Source: Parasponia andersonii
Lineage: Eukaryota > Streptophyta > Magnoliopsida > Rosales > Cannabaceae
Direction: 5' to 3'
NCBI GenBank assembly: GCA_002914805.1
Contig: JXTB01000138.1
Location: 298,153 to 362,152, forward strand
Length of the DNA: 64,000 nt
The notes under the pieces were generated by a model. It did not search any database. It worked only from the letters and a program-made list of their open reading frames with translations, and was not told where the DNA came from. Position numbers and translations under genes: made by a program. Positions 34,998 to 46,998 of the stretch are shown piece after piece; position 1 is the first letter of the stretch; every line of letters begins with the position of its first letter.

Positions 34998-37540
34998 TTA
35001 TTTCCTCTGGAAAAAAAGTGATCCTATTAGGACTGCAATGCCAGTAATTGCGATCGTAAACATAATGCGTCTTCGTGAAAACTCGTGAGGAGGCGGCTGT
35101 CGTCTCGGAGCACCTTGCTCTCTTTCAGCTGGCGCCCTCGCATCCCTTCAATTAAAAATCAAAATACATTACACATCCACCAGGTAATAACGAAGTTATG
35201 GGATGGTAATAGCAGTTTATTGGTGAGATCTTAAGTAGGAGCCGAGAGTATACACTCGGAGCAAGTGATGCCTCCAAACAATTAAATTCACCCAAAACAA
35301 GTAAGTTTCAAAAGAATTTGAGAAAGGTTTGTCAAAGAACAGGAAGCATCTCTAAACATCAAGAACATATCGCACAAGTAGTGCTTCTCAATCACATCAA
35401 CATTTTCCAAAGCACGAAAGGACCACAAATTATTCAAGAGAAAAGAAAAAAGTATAAGCGGATTGAAAAACTAACACGTGAAAATTGAAATTCAGTTTAA
35501 ATCCATGAGAGTAAATCTACCTGGAAGTCCCCACAACGTTGTCAAGAACACCATTGCATCTATTTTCATGGTTGTATCTTTCCCGGAGTCTAATATATTT
35601 GTTACAAAGAGCACAAAGTTCTGTCCGGTTCCCACATACTTCCTGTATGCAAATTGCAAAGCACATTATATCACGTTGACTTCTTGTTAAAGTAAATTCT
35701 CCACTTCTAAAATCTTAGTTATTACCTGATGTTCAGCTAGATCAATTGCAGGTAACGGGAACTCACAGAAGTCACATGTGACAATCCTTTGGGGGCAGTT
35801 TTCGCCTTTATGAGTGGCTAGTACTTCACGCTCCATTGTCTCACTACATAAAGAACATGCTACCTGTTTCGAGAGACATGTTAGAACAGAGCAATTCACT
35901 AAAGAAACATCACAAATCCAGACTCAAAATCAAGAGAATCCTAACCAAACAAACTTGGAATTGACACGTTCTCTTTTTTCCAATAATTACTTAGAAGCCT
36001 CCCCCACTGGAACAATCACATAAGGAAACAAGGAGAAACAATTGCAAATACGATATGAGTGTTACATGGGATTACAACACCCACCACATCTACACTTGCA
36101 CATATGATCAAGTACTTTGGCTTGCTCGGTAAATCTCATGATCAAGTAATGGACAAAACTTCCAGCGCTTACCAAAGCAAAAGTAAACGACAGAAGCCAT
36201 TTAAAATGCAAGAAGAATTAAACACTGAAAGTACCTTTCTGAGTTAGTTTAACAATCATACAAACCCTTTCGAAGTATCTAACTTCAGGTTCATTGGATA
36301 GAAAAGTGAGCAGAAACTAGAATGTACACATACCGGGGCATGAGTGTTTAAGTAATGCTCCTCAGCATGCCTCTTCGGAATCATATCACCACAGACTTTA
36401 CATCTTTCAAGATTGCGGGAGCAATGAGCAAAATGCAAATCTATATTTGAAGAAGGGATGGCTCTGTCACTGTTAACATACAAAAGTATTAGTCCGCAAT
36501 CTGCATGACTTGTGTTAGACAATCAACTTAGGCTATCTGAAAGTCTAAGACAGCAAGCATAGTAAACAATATTGGAGTTATGACAGGTAAAATATAAATG
36601 GAGATTACCAATAATAATCTTGATAGACGAAATAATCTTGATAGATGAAACAAACAAAGATCAGTCAAGATGGGACTTGTTGTGTTTAATAATCAATTAG
36701 AATAAATGCATCAATATCCAGCACCATCAAAATATCTTGAAATGAAAAGATATTTGATGTAGAATGCAGCATCAAGATTTGCGAGCAAATAAATTAGAGG
36801 CCAAATGAATTTGACAAAAAAGAAAGGATCTATATAACAATGAATTATACAAATCCTAGTTAAAACGAAGTATACAAATCCTAGTTACGGGGATATAGCC
36901 AAAAATATACCGCAAACTTAATTGAATTGTAAAACAAATTACAAGTTAGTGGGCTACCATACGGAATTAAGAATAGATGCAAGGGAAATGCGCAAGCAGC
37001 GCAACCGGACAGAAGGAAGCAACCATTAGACTCTCAAAAGTCATCAAAATAGCAAGGATGCCTAACCATCGAAATTATACCGTCCAACAAAATGATACGA
37101 AAGCACTAAGTAAGGGATCGAAAAACAAAACATAAACATCATTGCTATGATCAAGTTATATGGTATGTGATACGTGAAGATGGGTTATCTATAAATTGAG
37201 GTTCTCTCTTAGAATTACAAAATTGTGAGCTCAGACCACAAAAAATATTAGACCCCAAAATAAATCTGGCTACACTCCATTCCGTGGTACTCCACCAACA
37301 ATTGAAGACACAAGAAAACGCATAATTGACTCACTGAGAACAATTTAAGTCGCAAAACTCTGAATAATAACATGGTCCAAAATTAAAACCAAATAATTAA
37401 TCAAAATTCACCCAAAAAAATCATAAATTTAGTAAGATCACACTAGCTATTATCTCTAATTATGGCAAATAAACCTAATACATTCATCCATACAATTAAT
37501 ACAACGATCATATACAACAAACACACACACACACACACAC

Positions 37541-37584
<44 letters not shown>

Positions 37585-37685
37585 ATATATATATACTACC
37601 AAAATTATAAAATTCGAGAGAGATATTTCAATATATGATACCAGTGACTGCATAGGCTTCGAGCTTCCTCAGATGCGACAGCCAT
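34998..37685 (-). CDS. TRAF-type zinc-finger protein, membrane-anchored, 195 aa (XAF1/TRAFD1-like)
   Basis: Five exons: 37642-37685, 36334-36469, 35726-35863, 35521-35642, 34998-35145; all GT-AG, joined frame 588 bases. The protein starts MAVASEEARSLCSHCDRAIP. It carries repeated Cys/His fingers: LCSHC with HFAHC, RCKVCGDMIPKRHAEEHYLN, ACSLCSETMEREVLATHKGE and TCDFCEFPLPAIDLAEHQ, then LCALCNKYIRLRERYNHENR. After an Arg/Pro-rich linker (RRQPPPHEFSRRR) a hydrophobic stretch (IMFTIAITGIAVLIGSLFF) and FQRK end the chain, suggesting a C-terminal tail anchor. Related animal proteins act in apoptosis and innate signalling; the plant role is not established. There is no RING domain, so I do not call a ubiquitin ligase. 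Confidence 0.92.
37519..37597. repeat. (AC)n(AT)n compound microsatellite in zinc-finger gene intron 1
   Basis: About ten AC units pass into a long, slightly interrupted AT run, 45 bases inside intron 1 after the exon 1 donor. Confidence 0.97.
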
Positions 37686-40070
37686 GGAGACCCAGAGAAA
37701 CCAGTCCTCGATCGAAATCTTAAACGATACAACAAAATTTTTATCAATAAATAAAAAAAATTGAGAAAAAAAGAAAGTTAGGGCAACAAATCGTAGAAAA
37801 TGACAACCAAAATTGGAGACTAGAGTATCAAAAAATTGAAATTTAGATAATTACAGAAAGCTATGGGAAGAATTATGGATGATTACGGGAGTCGTTTGAT
37901 TTCAGTTTGTTTTGTTTTGTTTAGCTTAAATAATTAAATAAATATTTTTTCTCTCTTTTCTTTTTAAAGGCAAGCTAATAAGGATTGAAGAAAAGGGGGG
38001 TTGTGACTTGGTTTAGATTGATTGAATGAATATTTTGGTCTAACAACTCTTTTTATTATTATTCTAATATTTAAAAAAGAGAGAGAAAAATAAAAAGTAA
38101 TTAGGTGAGAAGTGAGGGAAAAGACTTTTGGATCTAACTAAGTCCACATTTATTATCCAGAACCAGAAACATGTTATTGTTTCCCACGCACCTATGGAGC
38201 GTGTGTAATGAACGCTCTATGCTCCTGCTGGGCTGATAGCTGTTATTGGATTGGGTCAAGCTGGATATGGTCCAGGGCCCATAAATTTCGGCTGCTGTCA
38301 ACTATGTTTGTTGGCTCCCTCTGTTTCAAGAGGAAATTTGATCGAGGAAATTTTGATTTTTTTTTTATGGTCATTTTTCAAAAAATTTTAAAATCCAATT
38401 TGAAAATCCGGGATTTTAAAATCTTTTGAAAATTTTCGGATTTTATTAGAAAAATATCACTTATAAAATTATTTAGGAAAATATCATTTTGTATTAATTG
38501 ACGAGATATTTTAGGTAATCGTTCAAGTTACTTACTTCAAGTAACTAGATTGCTTATCCTAAGTAAGTCAGCTTATTATCTCGAGTATCATTGGAAAACA
38601 CCAAATTTGAGCATTTTTCTAAATTTTATTTTTCTAAATTTTTCAAAAATCAGCCCATTATTTTTCAATTTTTGGTACATTGGTATGAGGCCCACTATTT
38701 TGAAAATTCCCATTTGTAAGAAGCCCAATTTGATTTTTTACGGTTTTATTTATAAAATATTGTCCTCTTTTAAGATCAGTTTGTAAAATAGCCGCATTTT
38801 TACACCTATTTAATAAATGGCCGATTAATAATTTTATTTTGATAAATGACAGTTATTTAGTTGATCTATTTTTTTATAAAATCAATTTTTTACAAAGAAA
38901 ATCAATTTTAAAAAATAATTCAATCTATTTTGATATACTAAATATGAAAAATGACCATTTTTAAATAATTTTAAAAATTAGGCCTTTTTATAATGGTGTT
39001 TGAAAAACGGCCATTTTACAAACTGTGATATAAAATTCCGCTGTTTGCTAAAAAGCCCTACATTTTTTTTAAAAAATTGAAAAATCCCCAGATTTTTAAG
39101 TTTTTTTTTTCTGAAAAATCCCAGAACTATTTGCAAAATTACCATTTTAAAAAGTATTTATAAAAATATCATTTTTCACTAATTAGTGAGATACTTAGGG
39201 TAATTGGTCAACTTACTTGAAGTAATTAGACTAGTTACCTCAATTAACTCTTGATTACTCCAAGTAACTTAATTGGTTATCTTGAACACCTTTAAAAAGT
39301 ACTTATTTAAAAAAAAAAACAATATCTTCTAAACACCAAAAGAAGGTGGTATTTTTCTAAACAAATCCAGATTTCTCAAAAGCTTTAGCCTATTCAGGAT
39401 TTTTCAATTTTTATAATTTTCAAGATATGGGCTTGGATTTATATAAAAAAAAAAAAAAAATCCCTTTTAGCAATGCTATATGACAATATCTTCAAGGTCT
39501 CAAAGTAAGAATAACATATTCCTAATAATTGCATTGTTGTGGCTGAAGTAAACTTTTTGATAGAAGAAGAAGATGTTTGGTTCTAAAAATAAAAAAGAGT
39601 TGAGTTTGGTTACGTTCACTAATTTGTAATGGACTGCAAAGGAAAATGATACAAAGAAAGTGTCCTCTTTCTCCTCGGATTAAGTAGTTAAATACCACTT
39701 TATAACAATATACACAACTTAAATTTAATAGCTGCTATGTTAACTATCACTTTTCCGTACAGACTCTGCATAGAGACAGAGAGAATTCTAGGGCATTCCA
39801 TAAGGAAAAAAATTGGCACAAATCATCTAAAAGAAAGCTGTAGCATTATAAATTTATCTGGAAATAAAAAGTGGCATGTTCTAGTCTTGTTTTTTCTCAT
39901 CCCTCGTAACTTTATATTTGCTTCACAATTAGAGTATGTTTTTCTAATCCATAAAGAGAGGAAAGGAAACGAGAAAAGAGAAATGATTTCCTTTTCATGT
40001 ATTTATATATCAATTATTTACACATGAAATAGAATCCTAACCTTCCTATCATTAGTTCTTACTTCCTTAC
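37686..40070. other. Intergenic region upstream of zinc-finger gene
   Basis: It holds the 5' flank and putative promoter of the zinc-finger gene. From 38340 to 39470 the sequence consists of AAAATTTT-like low-complexity DNA. It contains two diverged direct copies of one segment, near 38455-38610 (TATCATTTTGTATTAATTGA...AAGTAACTAG) and 39150-39290 (TATCATTTTTCACTAATTAG...AAGTAATTAG). No gene seen. Confidence 0.55.
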
Positions 40071-40519
40071 TGTTGTGTAGTTTTTTGACCACCACAAATA
40101 ATTGACCTGCCTAATTCCTAAAAAAGGCAATTAACTAATGAAGGAGGAGATAATTACTCATTATTATGTAATCACCTAATCTTAATATTATATTATCTCA
40201 GGGAATCGAGGTAGAACTCTGTAGACCTGAGATAACATCTAGAACAGTGACATCAAAGAGGTAGTTACGAGCGATCCACATTGCATCATAATGACTGAAC
40301 ATCATCATTTCGAATAGTTTCAATAGAATCTTCTCAGCTACAGACCATGCTCGAAAAACCTGTCTCACGTTGTGATAATAGCGATCAAAAATCACCCTTA
40401 CTACTAGTATGGGATAATGCCCTTCTTCCTAATATTGATGTTCATAACTTGAGGATCGCATCAGATGCACTTGCTGGATGAGAAGATAAGCTTATAAATA
40501 GATATCGTTAATCATCATT

Positions 40520-40900
40520 CAATAAGGAAGTTCAAAATGATATGTTGCCTACTGGATTCAAAATTCCCACAATAAATATTTTCGATGGTAAAACTGATCC
40601 GCAGGGCCACATGGATCACTTCAATGATCTGATGGAACTCTACGGAATTGATGATCTTACACATTACATGTGTTTTGCTATAATCCTCACAGGTGCAGTG
40701 AAGAAGTGGTTTCGAGGACTTCAGTCTAGTTCAATCTCGTCCTAACAGCAAGTCCAAACCGTATTCATGAGATAATTTTAAGCTATGAAGAACTTTATTA
40801 TTTATTTGATCAGTTTGTCCGTCATTTGACAAGATCTAGAGGAAATTCTACGATCATATCTCAACTGTTTTACTTCGAAGTTAGCGAAAATAAACAGCTC
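40520..40900 (+). pseudogene. Ty3/gypsy gag fragment
   Basis: The frame at 40542-40745 reads FKIPTINIFDGKTDPQGHMD and HYMCFAIILTGAVKKWFRGL, the conserved plant gypsy gag core (FDG-DP-HL... A..L.G.A..WF). A TAA at 40743-40745 ends it, and the usual SF..L...F..HF region follows in another frame near 40790-40830. Confidence 0.85.
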
Positions 40901-41449
40901 GCGTAAAGAAGGAGTCCTGACTTTAATGATAGACGAAATGCGACTAGAAACTAAACTCTAGGAAGAGTTGTTGGAATGAGAATGTAGGACTCTAAAAGAC
41001 TTCTATCAAAGAGTTGATCGACATCTAAGGATGGAATCTTTTCGAGAAAATCTTCGTAAGATGAAGAAGAAAGGAGGAAAAAACACAACCAAAGATGTGA
41101 CTACAACAATCAACAATAATAATAATAATAAAAAGTCAAAAAAGATGAAGAATGAGAAATCAGCTGAAAAGCAGCCCGAGCCCGAGCCAAAGAAGTAGAA
41201 GATTCTAAGGGCTCCCATATGATTCAACAATTGTACCAAGTTGAGTGCACCTATAGATTATATTAATGCGGTCACACATCAGTAAGAGCAGTATCATCAG
41301 CCGAGGCCGATGAAATAGGATAGGGCAAAATATGATCATAATAAATTTTACCGATATCATAATGACATTGGATACTACACCAACAACTACTACGCCCTGA
41401 AAGATGAGATCGATTAATCAGAGAAGGGCAATTGTGGCAGTATATCAGG

Positions 41450-42350
41450 CAGGACGATGGAGGTTTACATTTATGACATGTTGGTGAAGTTGAAGAAAGC
41501 TGAAGATCACATCAAGTACCTTGATGAGATATTCAAAATTCTTCAAAAATATCAGATAAAGTTGAACCCCTAGAAGTGTGTGTTTGTATAGGATCTGGGA
41601 AGTTTTGGGATTCATGGTTAACCAGCAATGTATCGAAGTTAATCCTCAAAAGATCCAAGTATTGATTGATATGCAATCACCTCGCAAACCCAAAGATGTG
41701 CAGAGCCTGGCGGAAAGAGTGACTGCATTGAGCCGATTTGTCTCAAGATCAATTGACAAGTGCCAATTATTCTTCGAGGTACTGAAGGGATCGAAAAAGT
41801 TTGAGTGAACCGAGAAGTATGAGTAGATGTTCCAAGATTTAAAGAAACACTTGGGTTCTCCTCCACTATTGTCGAAGCCAAAGTTATGGGAAAATATGTA
41901 TTTGTACCTCGTTGTTTCCAAGTATGCGACAAGCGCTGGATTAATTCGAGAAGAATATATACAACGACCTGTCTATTATATAAGCAAAAGATTACTCGAT
42001 GTAGAAACTAGTTATCCGAAGATGGAAAATTTAGTGTTCTTTAGAAGTCCAAAGCGTTAGGTCAATTACTTAAGTGGGTTGTTAAGTTGAGCCAATCCGA
42101 CATAAATTTCTGTTCATGCACTACAAATAAAGATCGTCAAACAAAAATAGAATTGGTGCAGATTTGATATTAATTAGTCCAGAAGGGTATAATATTTATT
42201 ATGTACTTCACTTTAGATTTTTAGCATCGGATAATGAAGTAAAATATAAAACACTAATTGTTGGACATAAGCTCATACAAGAGATGAAGTTAGAGATAAT
42301 TAAGATATTTAATTAGTTGTTTGCCAAGTAATTGATAATTACCAAGGAAA
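41450..42350 (+). pseudogene. Ty3/gypsy reverse transcriptase end and RNase H fragment
   Basis: It begins with KKAEDHIKYLDEIFKILQKY (thumb region) and passes to LGFMVNQQCIEVNPQKIQVL. FEWTEKYEQMFQDLKKHLGS follows, then LYLVVSKYATSAGLIREE and RPVYYISKRLLDVETSYPKM. Near 42237-42300 a further block, EVKYKTLIVGHKLIQEMKLE, resembles a second RNase H domain. The catalytic RT core is missing, and stops interrupt the frame at several places, for example near 41573 and 41807. Confidence 0.85.
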
Positions 42351-43428
42351 AAGAGGGAAGATGTTAGCTTATTTACAAGAAGTACATCGTCTCTTCTCAA
42401 TGTATATTGCATATAGTATTCAGCTACTACTTTATAAGAAAAATAGCCATGACATAGAATTCTGAATTTTCAGAATGACCTAACAGTTCCTATAAGTTTA
42501 TACCTTATTGAAGACTTTCCAAGATATAACCTCAAGTTAATATGCCAAGTGGCCTAACGATTCCTATAATTCACATCCAATTGAATAGCGAGCTAAGGAC
42601 CCATCCTATTAAATAGCTTAATTCTTATTTTATGAAGCAAAGTGTCTTAAAGAAAATACAAGCTCAGCTAAATAGCATATGACCCAAGGGTCAGGTTTTT
42701 TTTTTTACATCTTTGTTTACTTTCAGTATTTTTTGAATTTTCTAACATTTTGTAGGAACAATCAAAATATGACAAATATCACTCTTTTAAACTACTAAGA
42801 AGCATAAAAGGAGTTTCTGTTATTTACTAATTCAATTACTGCAAGCCAATCTTTAACGACGTAGGTGCCATCAACTACGTCTCTAGGGTAGCATACCTTA
42901 TTTTGTTTCTTGGCAACTTTATTGATTGCCTTTAGGATTTCAACATAAAGGTATCATATCTAAATCGAGGCTTTCAAATTAAGAAGTGTACTTCTACAAT
43001 GCAAGCATTATCTCAAATTTATAGTTGAGAAAAGTTTTTTTTTAAAAGACTTTGCAGTTTCTTCGGCGCTCTACTAGTAACAAGTTACACAATAGTGACA
43101 TGGTTCTTAAGTGTTTCCTACTTCTCTATGAGTTTTTGTAGAAGATCAATGAGATCGCCATTTAGTCGCATACTTTTTTTGTGTACTAAGAGTTCCATCC
43201 TTATTACACTCATAAAAAATTAATTCAATTATATATGCAAAAAAAGATGTCAACAAGAGTATGGTGGCACTATTTGATCATTGCTTTACACTTATAACTA
43301 AATCGTCGACATCGACAAAGAAGAATCAAGAGAATTTACAACAAGTTCAGTTGAAGACTTGAGCAGGAACTATTTTATCCAAGAAAACTTTTAATATGTC
43401 AATGACGTATTAAAAGCTTAGGTACTAT

Positions 43429-43890
43429 GGTTGTATAGTTTTTTGACCACCACAAATAATTGACCTGCCTAATTCCTAAAAAAGACAATTAGCTAATGAA
43501 GGATGAGATAATTACCCATAATTATGTATCACCCAATCTCAATATTATATTGTATTTTTTTTATGTAGTTTCCTATTCACAAAATTAGGAAATCTAAAGC
43601 CACCCTCACTTATATAAAAAGGGCTCAGTCTCATAATTATTCATCTTATAGTGATCTCACAATCACTTCACTATACACTCTCTCTGAAATTCTCTATTTG
43701 TTCTCATCTTGAGACTTAGAGAAACTCTTGTAATTCTCCATAAAATAGAGAAGAACAGTAGACGTAGGCTCATCTTTTTTGGGACTATACTATTATAAAA
43801 TTCTTGTCTCCTTATTTGCTTAATTTGATCAATCATTTTTATATACAAGCCACATCTTACAATTTGCTAAATTCGTTGTTAACAAAACCT
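43429..43890 (+). repeat. 3' LTR of the decayed Ty3/gypsy element (right end uncertain)
   Basis: It starts with the segment shared with 40071-40200, then TATATAAAAAGGGCTCAGTC and a CT-rich leader. No second complete copy is available to fix its right end. Confidence 0.6.
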
Positions 43891-44123
43891 TTGTCAACGC
43901 CTGCATTCCTTTCCCATTAGTTATATTTTCACTCAATTAGTAGACGTAGCCTTAGGAAACAAATTTTAATGTGGCACACTTATTCTTATTCGTAACTCTT
44001 TTCATTTGCAATTCATAATAATTAGTAAATGTGCCCTTAATTCTTAAATTATTACAACCCAATAGAAGCAAAAAGAACTAGCTTGTCAATTGTTGCAGAT
44101 ATATTTATCACAATATATATATA

Positions 44124-44365
44124 GGCACCAATCTAGTAGGTATTTTTTTTAACTTATACATAGGTATCGTTTGGCCAATTAAAATTTATCATGCATATTT
44201 TTTTACATTAAAAAATAAGAGAGAAAAATAACATTAATGATGTATGTCTTTTCATGTGCATCATTATAGCTGTTGGATCATCATTAACTGTTAGATTAGA
44301 TGGTGATCAATGGTTAAAAGAATTATCTATATATCGGTTAAAAAAAATACCTACTAGATTAGCAA

Positions 44366-44367
<2 letters not shown>
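44124..44367. mobile_element. MITE 1 of the TA-microsatellite group (244 bp)
   Basis: The left end GGCACCAATCTAGTAGGTAT TTTTTTT is matched in inverted form by the right end AAAAAAATACCTACTAGATTAGCAACC. It is flanked on both sides by TATATATA runs. Its centre (AAGAGAGAAAAATAACATTAATGATG, CTGTTGGATCATCATTA) recurs in two neighbours. No coding sequence. Confidence 0.85.

Positions 44368-44412
<45 letters not shown>
44368..44412. repeat. (AT)n microsatellite between MITE 1 and MITE 2
   Basis: About 45 bases of AT dinucleotides, placed exactly between the right terminus of MITE 1 and the left flank of MITE 2. Confidence 0.97.
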
Positions 44413-44414
<2 letters not shown>

Positions 44415-44420
44415 TATATG

Positions 44421-44657
44421 GGCACCAATCCAGTAGGTGTTTTTTACTTTTACCTATATATAGGTGTCATTTTAGTCAATAAAAATTTATCATATATATT
44501 TTTTTATAGTAAAAAGTAAGAGAGAAATAACATTAATGATGCACATTTTTCATACATTTTATTATAACATTTGGATCACTATTAGATGATGATCCAGCAG
44601 TTAAAAAAAAATACATACACATGAGTTTTTAAAAAAAGATCTTTTGGATTGACAACC
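44421..44657. mobile_element. MITE 2 of the TA-microsatellite group (237 bp)
   Basis: The left end is GGCACCAATCCAGTAGGTGT and the right end GGATTGACAACC; it is the same family as MITE 1. The flanks are TTCATATATG and TTCGTGTGTGTATATATATA. Confidence 0.8.
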
Positions 44658-44684
44658 TTCGTGTGTGTATATATATATTATTTT

Positions 44685-44926
44685 GGGAACAATTCAAGTG
44701 GTTATTTTTTTTTTTACTTATGCATAGGTATCAATTTGACTAATGAAAATTTAGTATATATATTTTTTTATTGTAAAAAGTAAGAGAGAGAAAAAGCATT
44801 AATGATGCACGTCTTTTTATGCACTTCATTATAACCATTAGATCACTATTAGATGGCGATCCAACGGCTAAAAAAAAAATACCTACCCATAGGTAAAGAA
44901 AAAAAATACCTATTGGATTGGCAACC
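44685..44926. mobile_element. MITE 3 of the TA-microsatellite group (242 bp)
   Basis: The left end is GGGAACAATTCAAGTGGTTA and the right end ATACCTATTGGATTGGCAACC, followed by a run of AT. The centre again has AAGAGAGAGAAAAAGCATTA and a GATGCACGTCTTTTTATGCA block. It is the most diverged left end of the three. Confidence 0.8.
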
Positions 44927-45110
44927 ATATATATATATATATGTATATATATATATGTGTGTATAGATATATATATATCTTATGCACATGTAGAAGCATC
45001 TATATATCTATTAGATAAATCTAACACTAGTTGTTATCCGATCAGTTGTATGTGCATTTACATTATTTTTGCCTCAATATATGCTTATACTTTCACATAT
45101 TATAAATTAA

Positions 45111-45402
45111 GGCTCCATTTGGAACATGAGATTTTGGGAGGGAAAGAAAAGAAAAATTCTAAAGAATTCATTTTTTATTACATGAATTGAAACAAAAAAG
45201 GATAATTTTTTTTTTCAAAAAAGAGCGAAAATTTGATTTGATATCATTTTTAGTATATAGAATGTTGACATATTAATTAGTAAAACTAAAAGTCTCAAAA
45301 TAAATTTTATAAACTTTTAGAAAAAGTATTTTTCTCTTATTTTTTCCTTGACTTTTTTCTCGCAATTTTTTTCCTTCTAAAATCTGAGTTCCAAATGGAG
45401 TC
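45111..45402. mobile_element. Tourist-like (PIF/Harbinger) MITE, 292 bp
   Basis: It starts GGCTCCATTTGGAAC and ends with the complement GTTCCAAATGGAGTC; inner matches include GAGATTTT / AAAATCTGAG. The flanking trinucleotide is TAA on both sides (45108-45110 and 45403-45405), the 3-bp target duplication of the PIF/Harbinger superfamily. No coding sequence. Confidence 0.85.
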
Positions 45403-45659
45403 TAAAGGTTTTTATATTTTTAAAAATGTTTGCGAATTTTAACTATATATTTTTTTAACAGGGGTAGCCGAAAAACAAATTTTAAGGATGAGAGATGAAA
45501 TATGTCATACTATAAGAGAAAAATATAAGAGAGAGCATGCTTCAAAAATAAATAAACTAAAAATATTTAGCTTATTTTAATCTCAAAGAAAGTGAAAGAA
45601 AATGATAGATGGAACTATATTAGTGAACTCTTTGTGTGCATTTCAACTGTTTCATTTTT

Positions 45660-45835
45660 TAGTTTTTTTTTTTTAAAAGTGAGGCTTAACTAATGACCAC
45701 CGCTTACTACAAATTTAAAGGAAAATAACACACACACATTCTACTAAGGTTTAAACCCTAACTCCCCAAACTCACACACACATCCCTTAAGCCTTGGACT
45801 AACTGAACTAGTCCTAGTTGGCTGTTTTATTTTCC
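45660..45835 (-). mobile_element. tRNA-derived SINE, copy 2
   Basis: On the minus strand a TAGTTCAGTTAGTCCAAGGC block (A-box-like) is followed by GGGTTTAAACC (B-box-like). The tail TATTTTCCTTTAAATTTGTA and GGTCATTAGTTAAGCCTCAC ends in an A-rich run. The tail matches the copy at 10985-11172; the head is more diverged. Confidence 0.55.
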
Positions 45836-46998
45836 AGTTTATACATACATGAACCTTTCAAACCTATAAGAAGTAAATAATCCAATCAAACGTGACCGAG
45901 GTAATTAAGCAACTAACAATGTGTATCCACGGTGATATATTAACCCCTTTTTTTTAATTAAAAAACAGAAAAAAAAAATGGAAAGCCTTGTACGTTCCAT
46001 AATTCTATTAAAGTAAAAGATTTGATACCTGTTTTTGTTTATTTTGTTGTTAAAATATAGATTATTGATTAAATTTGCGTGGCGAGCATGCATGTAGTAT
46101 ATACGAGGCAAATTTATACCATTAAGGCATTAACTACTTTTTCCCAATAAAGTATTATTTTTTATGAAAAATAAATAAGCTATATTCTCGTCACATCAAA
46201 GCACATACATTTGATTTGAATATTACAATAATGTGACGAGATATACGTTTACACACACAAAATATTGGTTGTACCCCTACGGTATAAAGCCATAAGTTAT
46301 TATCTTGGGAGTGGAAAATGGGAATTCAAGTGAGAAAGTGGGAAGGTGGTGGGAGTTATATCCACCATATTGAAGCTTATATTTATATTAATATTTTTTA
46401 AAATCTTTTCAGCCCGTTCATATATCGATTTTTTCAGAGGCAGGCTGCATCTCTTCACACCTAACAAAACTAGCTTAATTGATTGGTTAGCTTGCCCATT
46501 ATTATCACTACTTTCTGAATTTCCTCCACCACTAGCTATAAGAACTCTTTTATTAATCTAATGGGCTATATATAACAACTGGATACAAATTCATCAACAA
46601 GTTCTTGAATGAATAATAGTAACGATGAACTTAATAAATTTACTTGTTAATTTTTTAAATTTTGCACAACGATATCGGCTTTATTGCAATTATTTAACAT
46701 TTCTGTTGTTGTTTTGTGTGAATTTGTAAAATTAAGAACTACTAATTTAAGGAGCATCAAGCATAGTATTAGAAGCATATTAATTAGATTAGCACCCAGC
46801 TAATACAATGGTTCTTATTTTGCCCAACAGATTAATACTAAAAGAGGTGGTATAGTAAACAAAAAAGAAAAGAATACAATCGGTTAGAAACAATCCCAGA
46901 TAAAAAGTTGAAAACGTACGTACAAGTTAGAATTCGCAAAAATCAACTGAGAATATACTTCACTAAAACGGACCTATCTAAAATTTAGGTATAATAAT
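45836..46998. other. Intergenic DNA
   Basis: AT-rich, no gene or clear repeat recognised. Confidence 0.5.

Larger units (their letters stand above)
40071..43890 (+). mobile_element. Decayed Ty3/gypsy element, probably Tat lineage
   Basis: A 130-bp piece at 40071-40200 (TTTTTTGACCACCACAAATA and on) is repeated at 43429-43560 as the start of a longer LTR-like segment, which has a CTTATATAAAAAGGGCTCAG promoter box near 43610. Between them lie gag and a reverse transcriptase to RNase H piece. The 5' LTR is truncated and I find no integrase. The right border, perhaps GTTGTTAACA near 43881, is uncertain. Confidence 0.7.

Noticed and set aside
37505-37600. AT/AC runs as a promoter TATA box
   Set aside because: They are a microsatellite downstream of the start codon, inside intron 1.
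44124-44926. CRISPR-like array or satellite
   Set aside because: The units are 240 bp with terminal inverted repeats separated by AT tracts, which fits MITEs and not a direct-repeat array.
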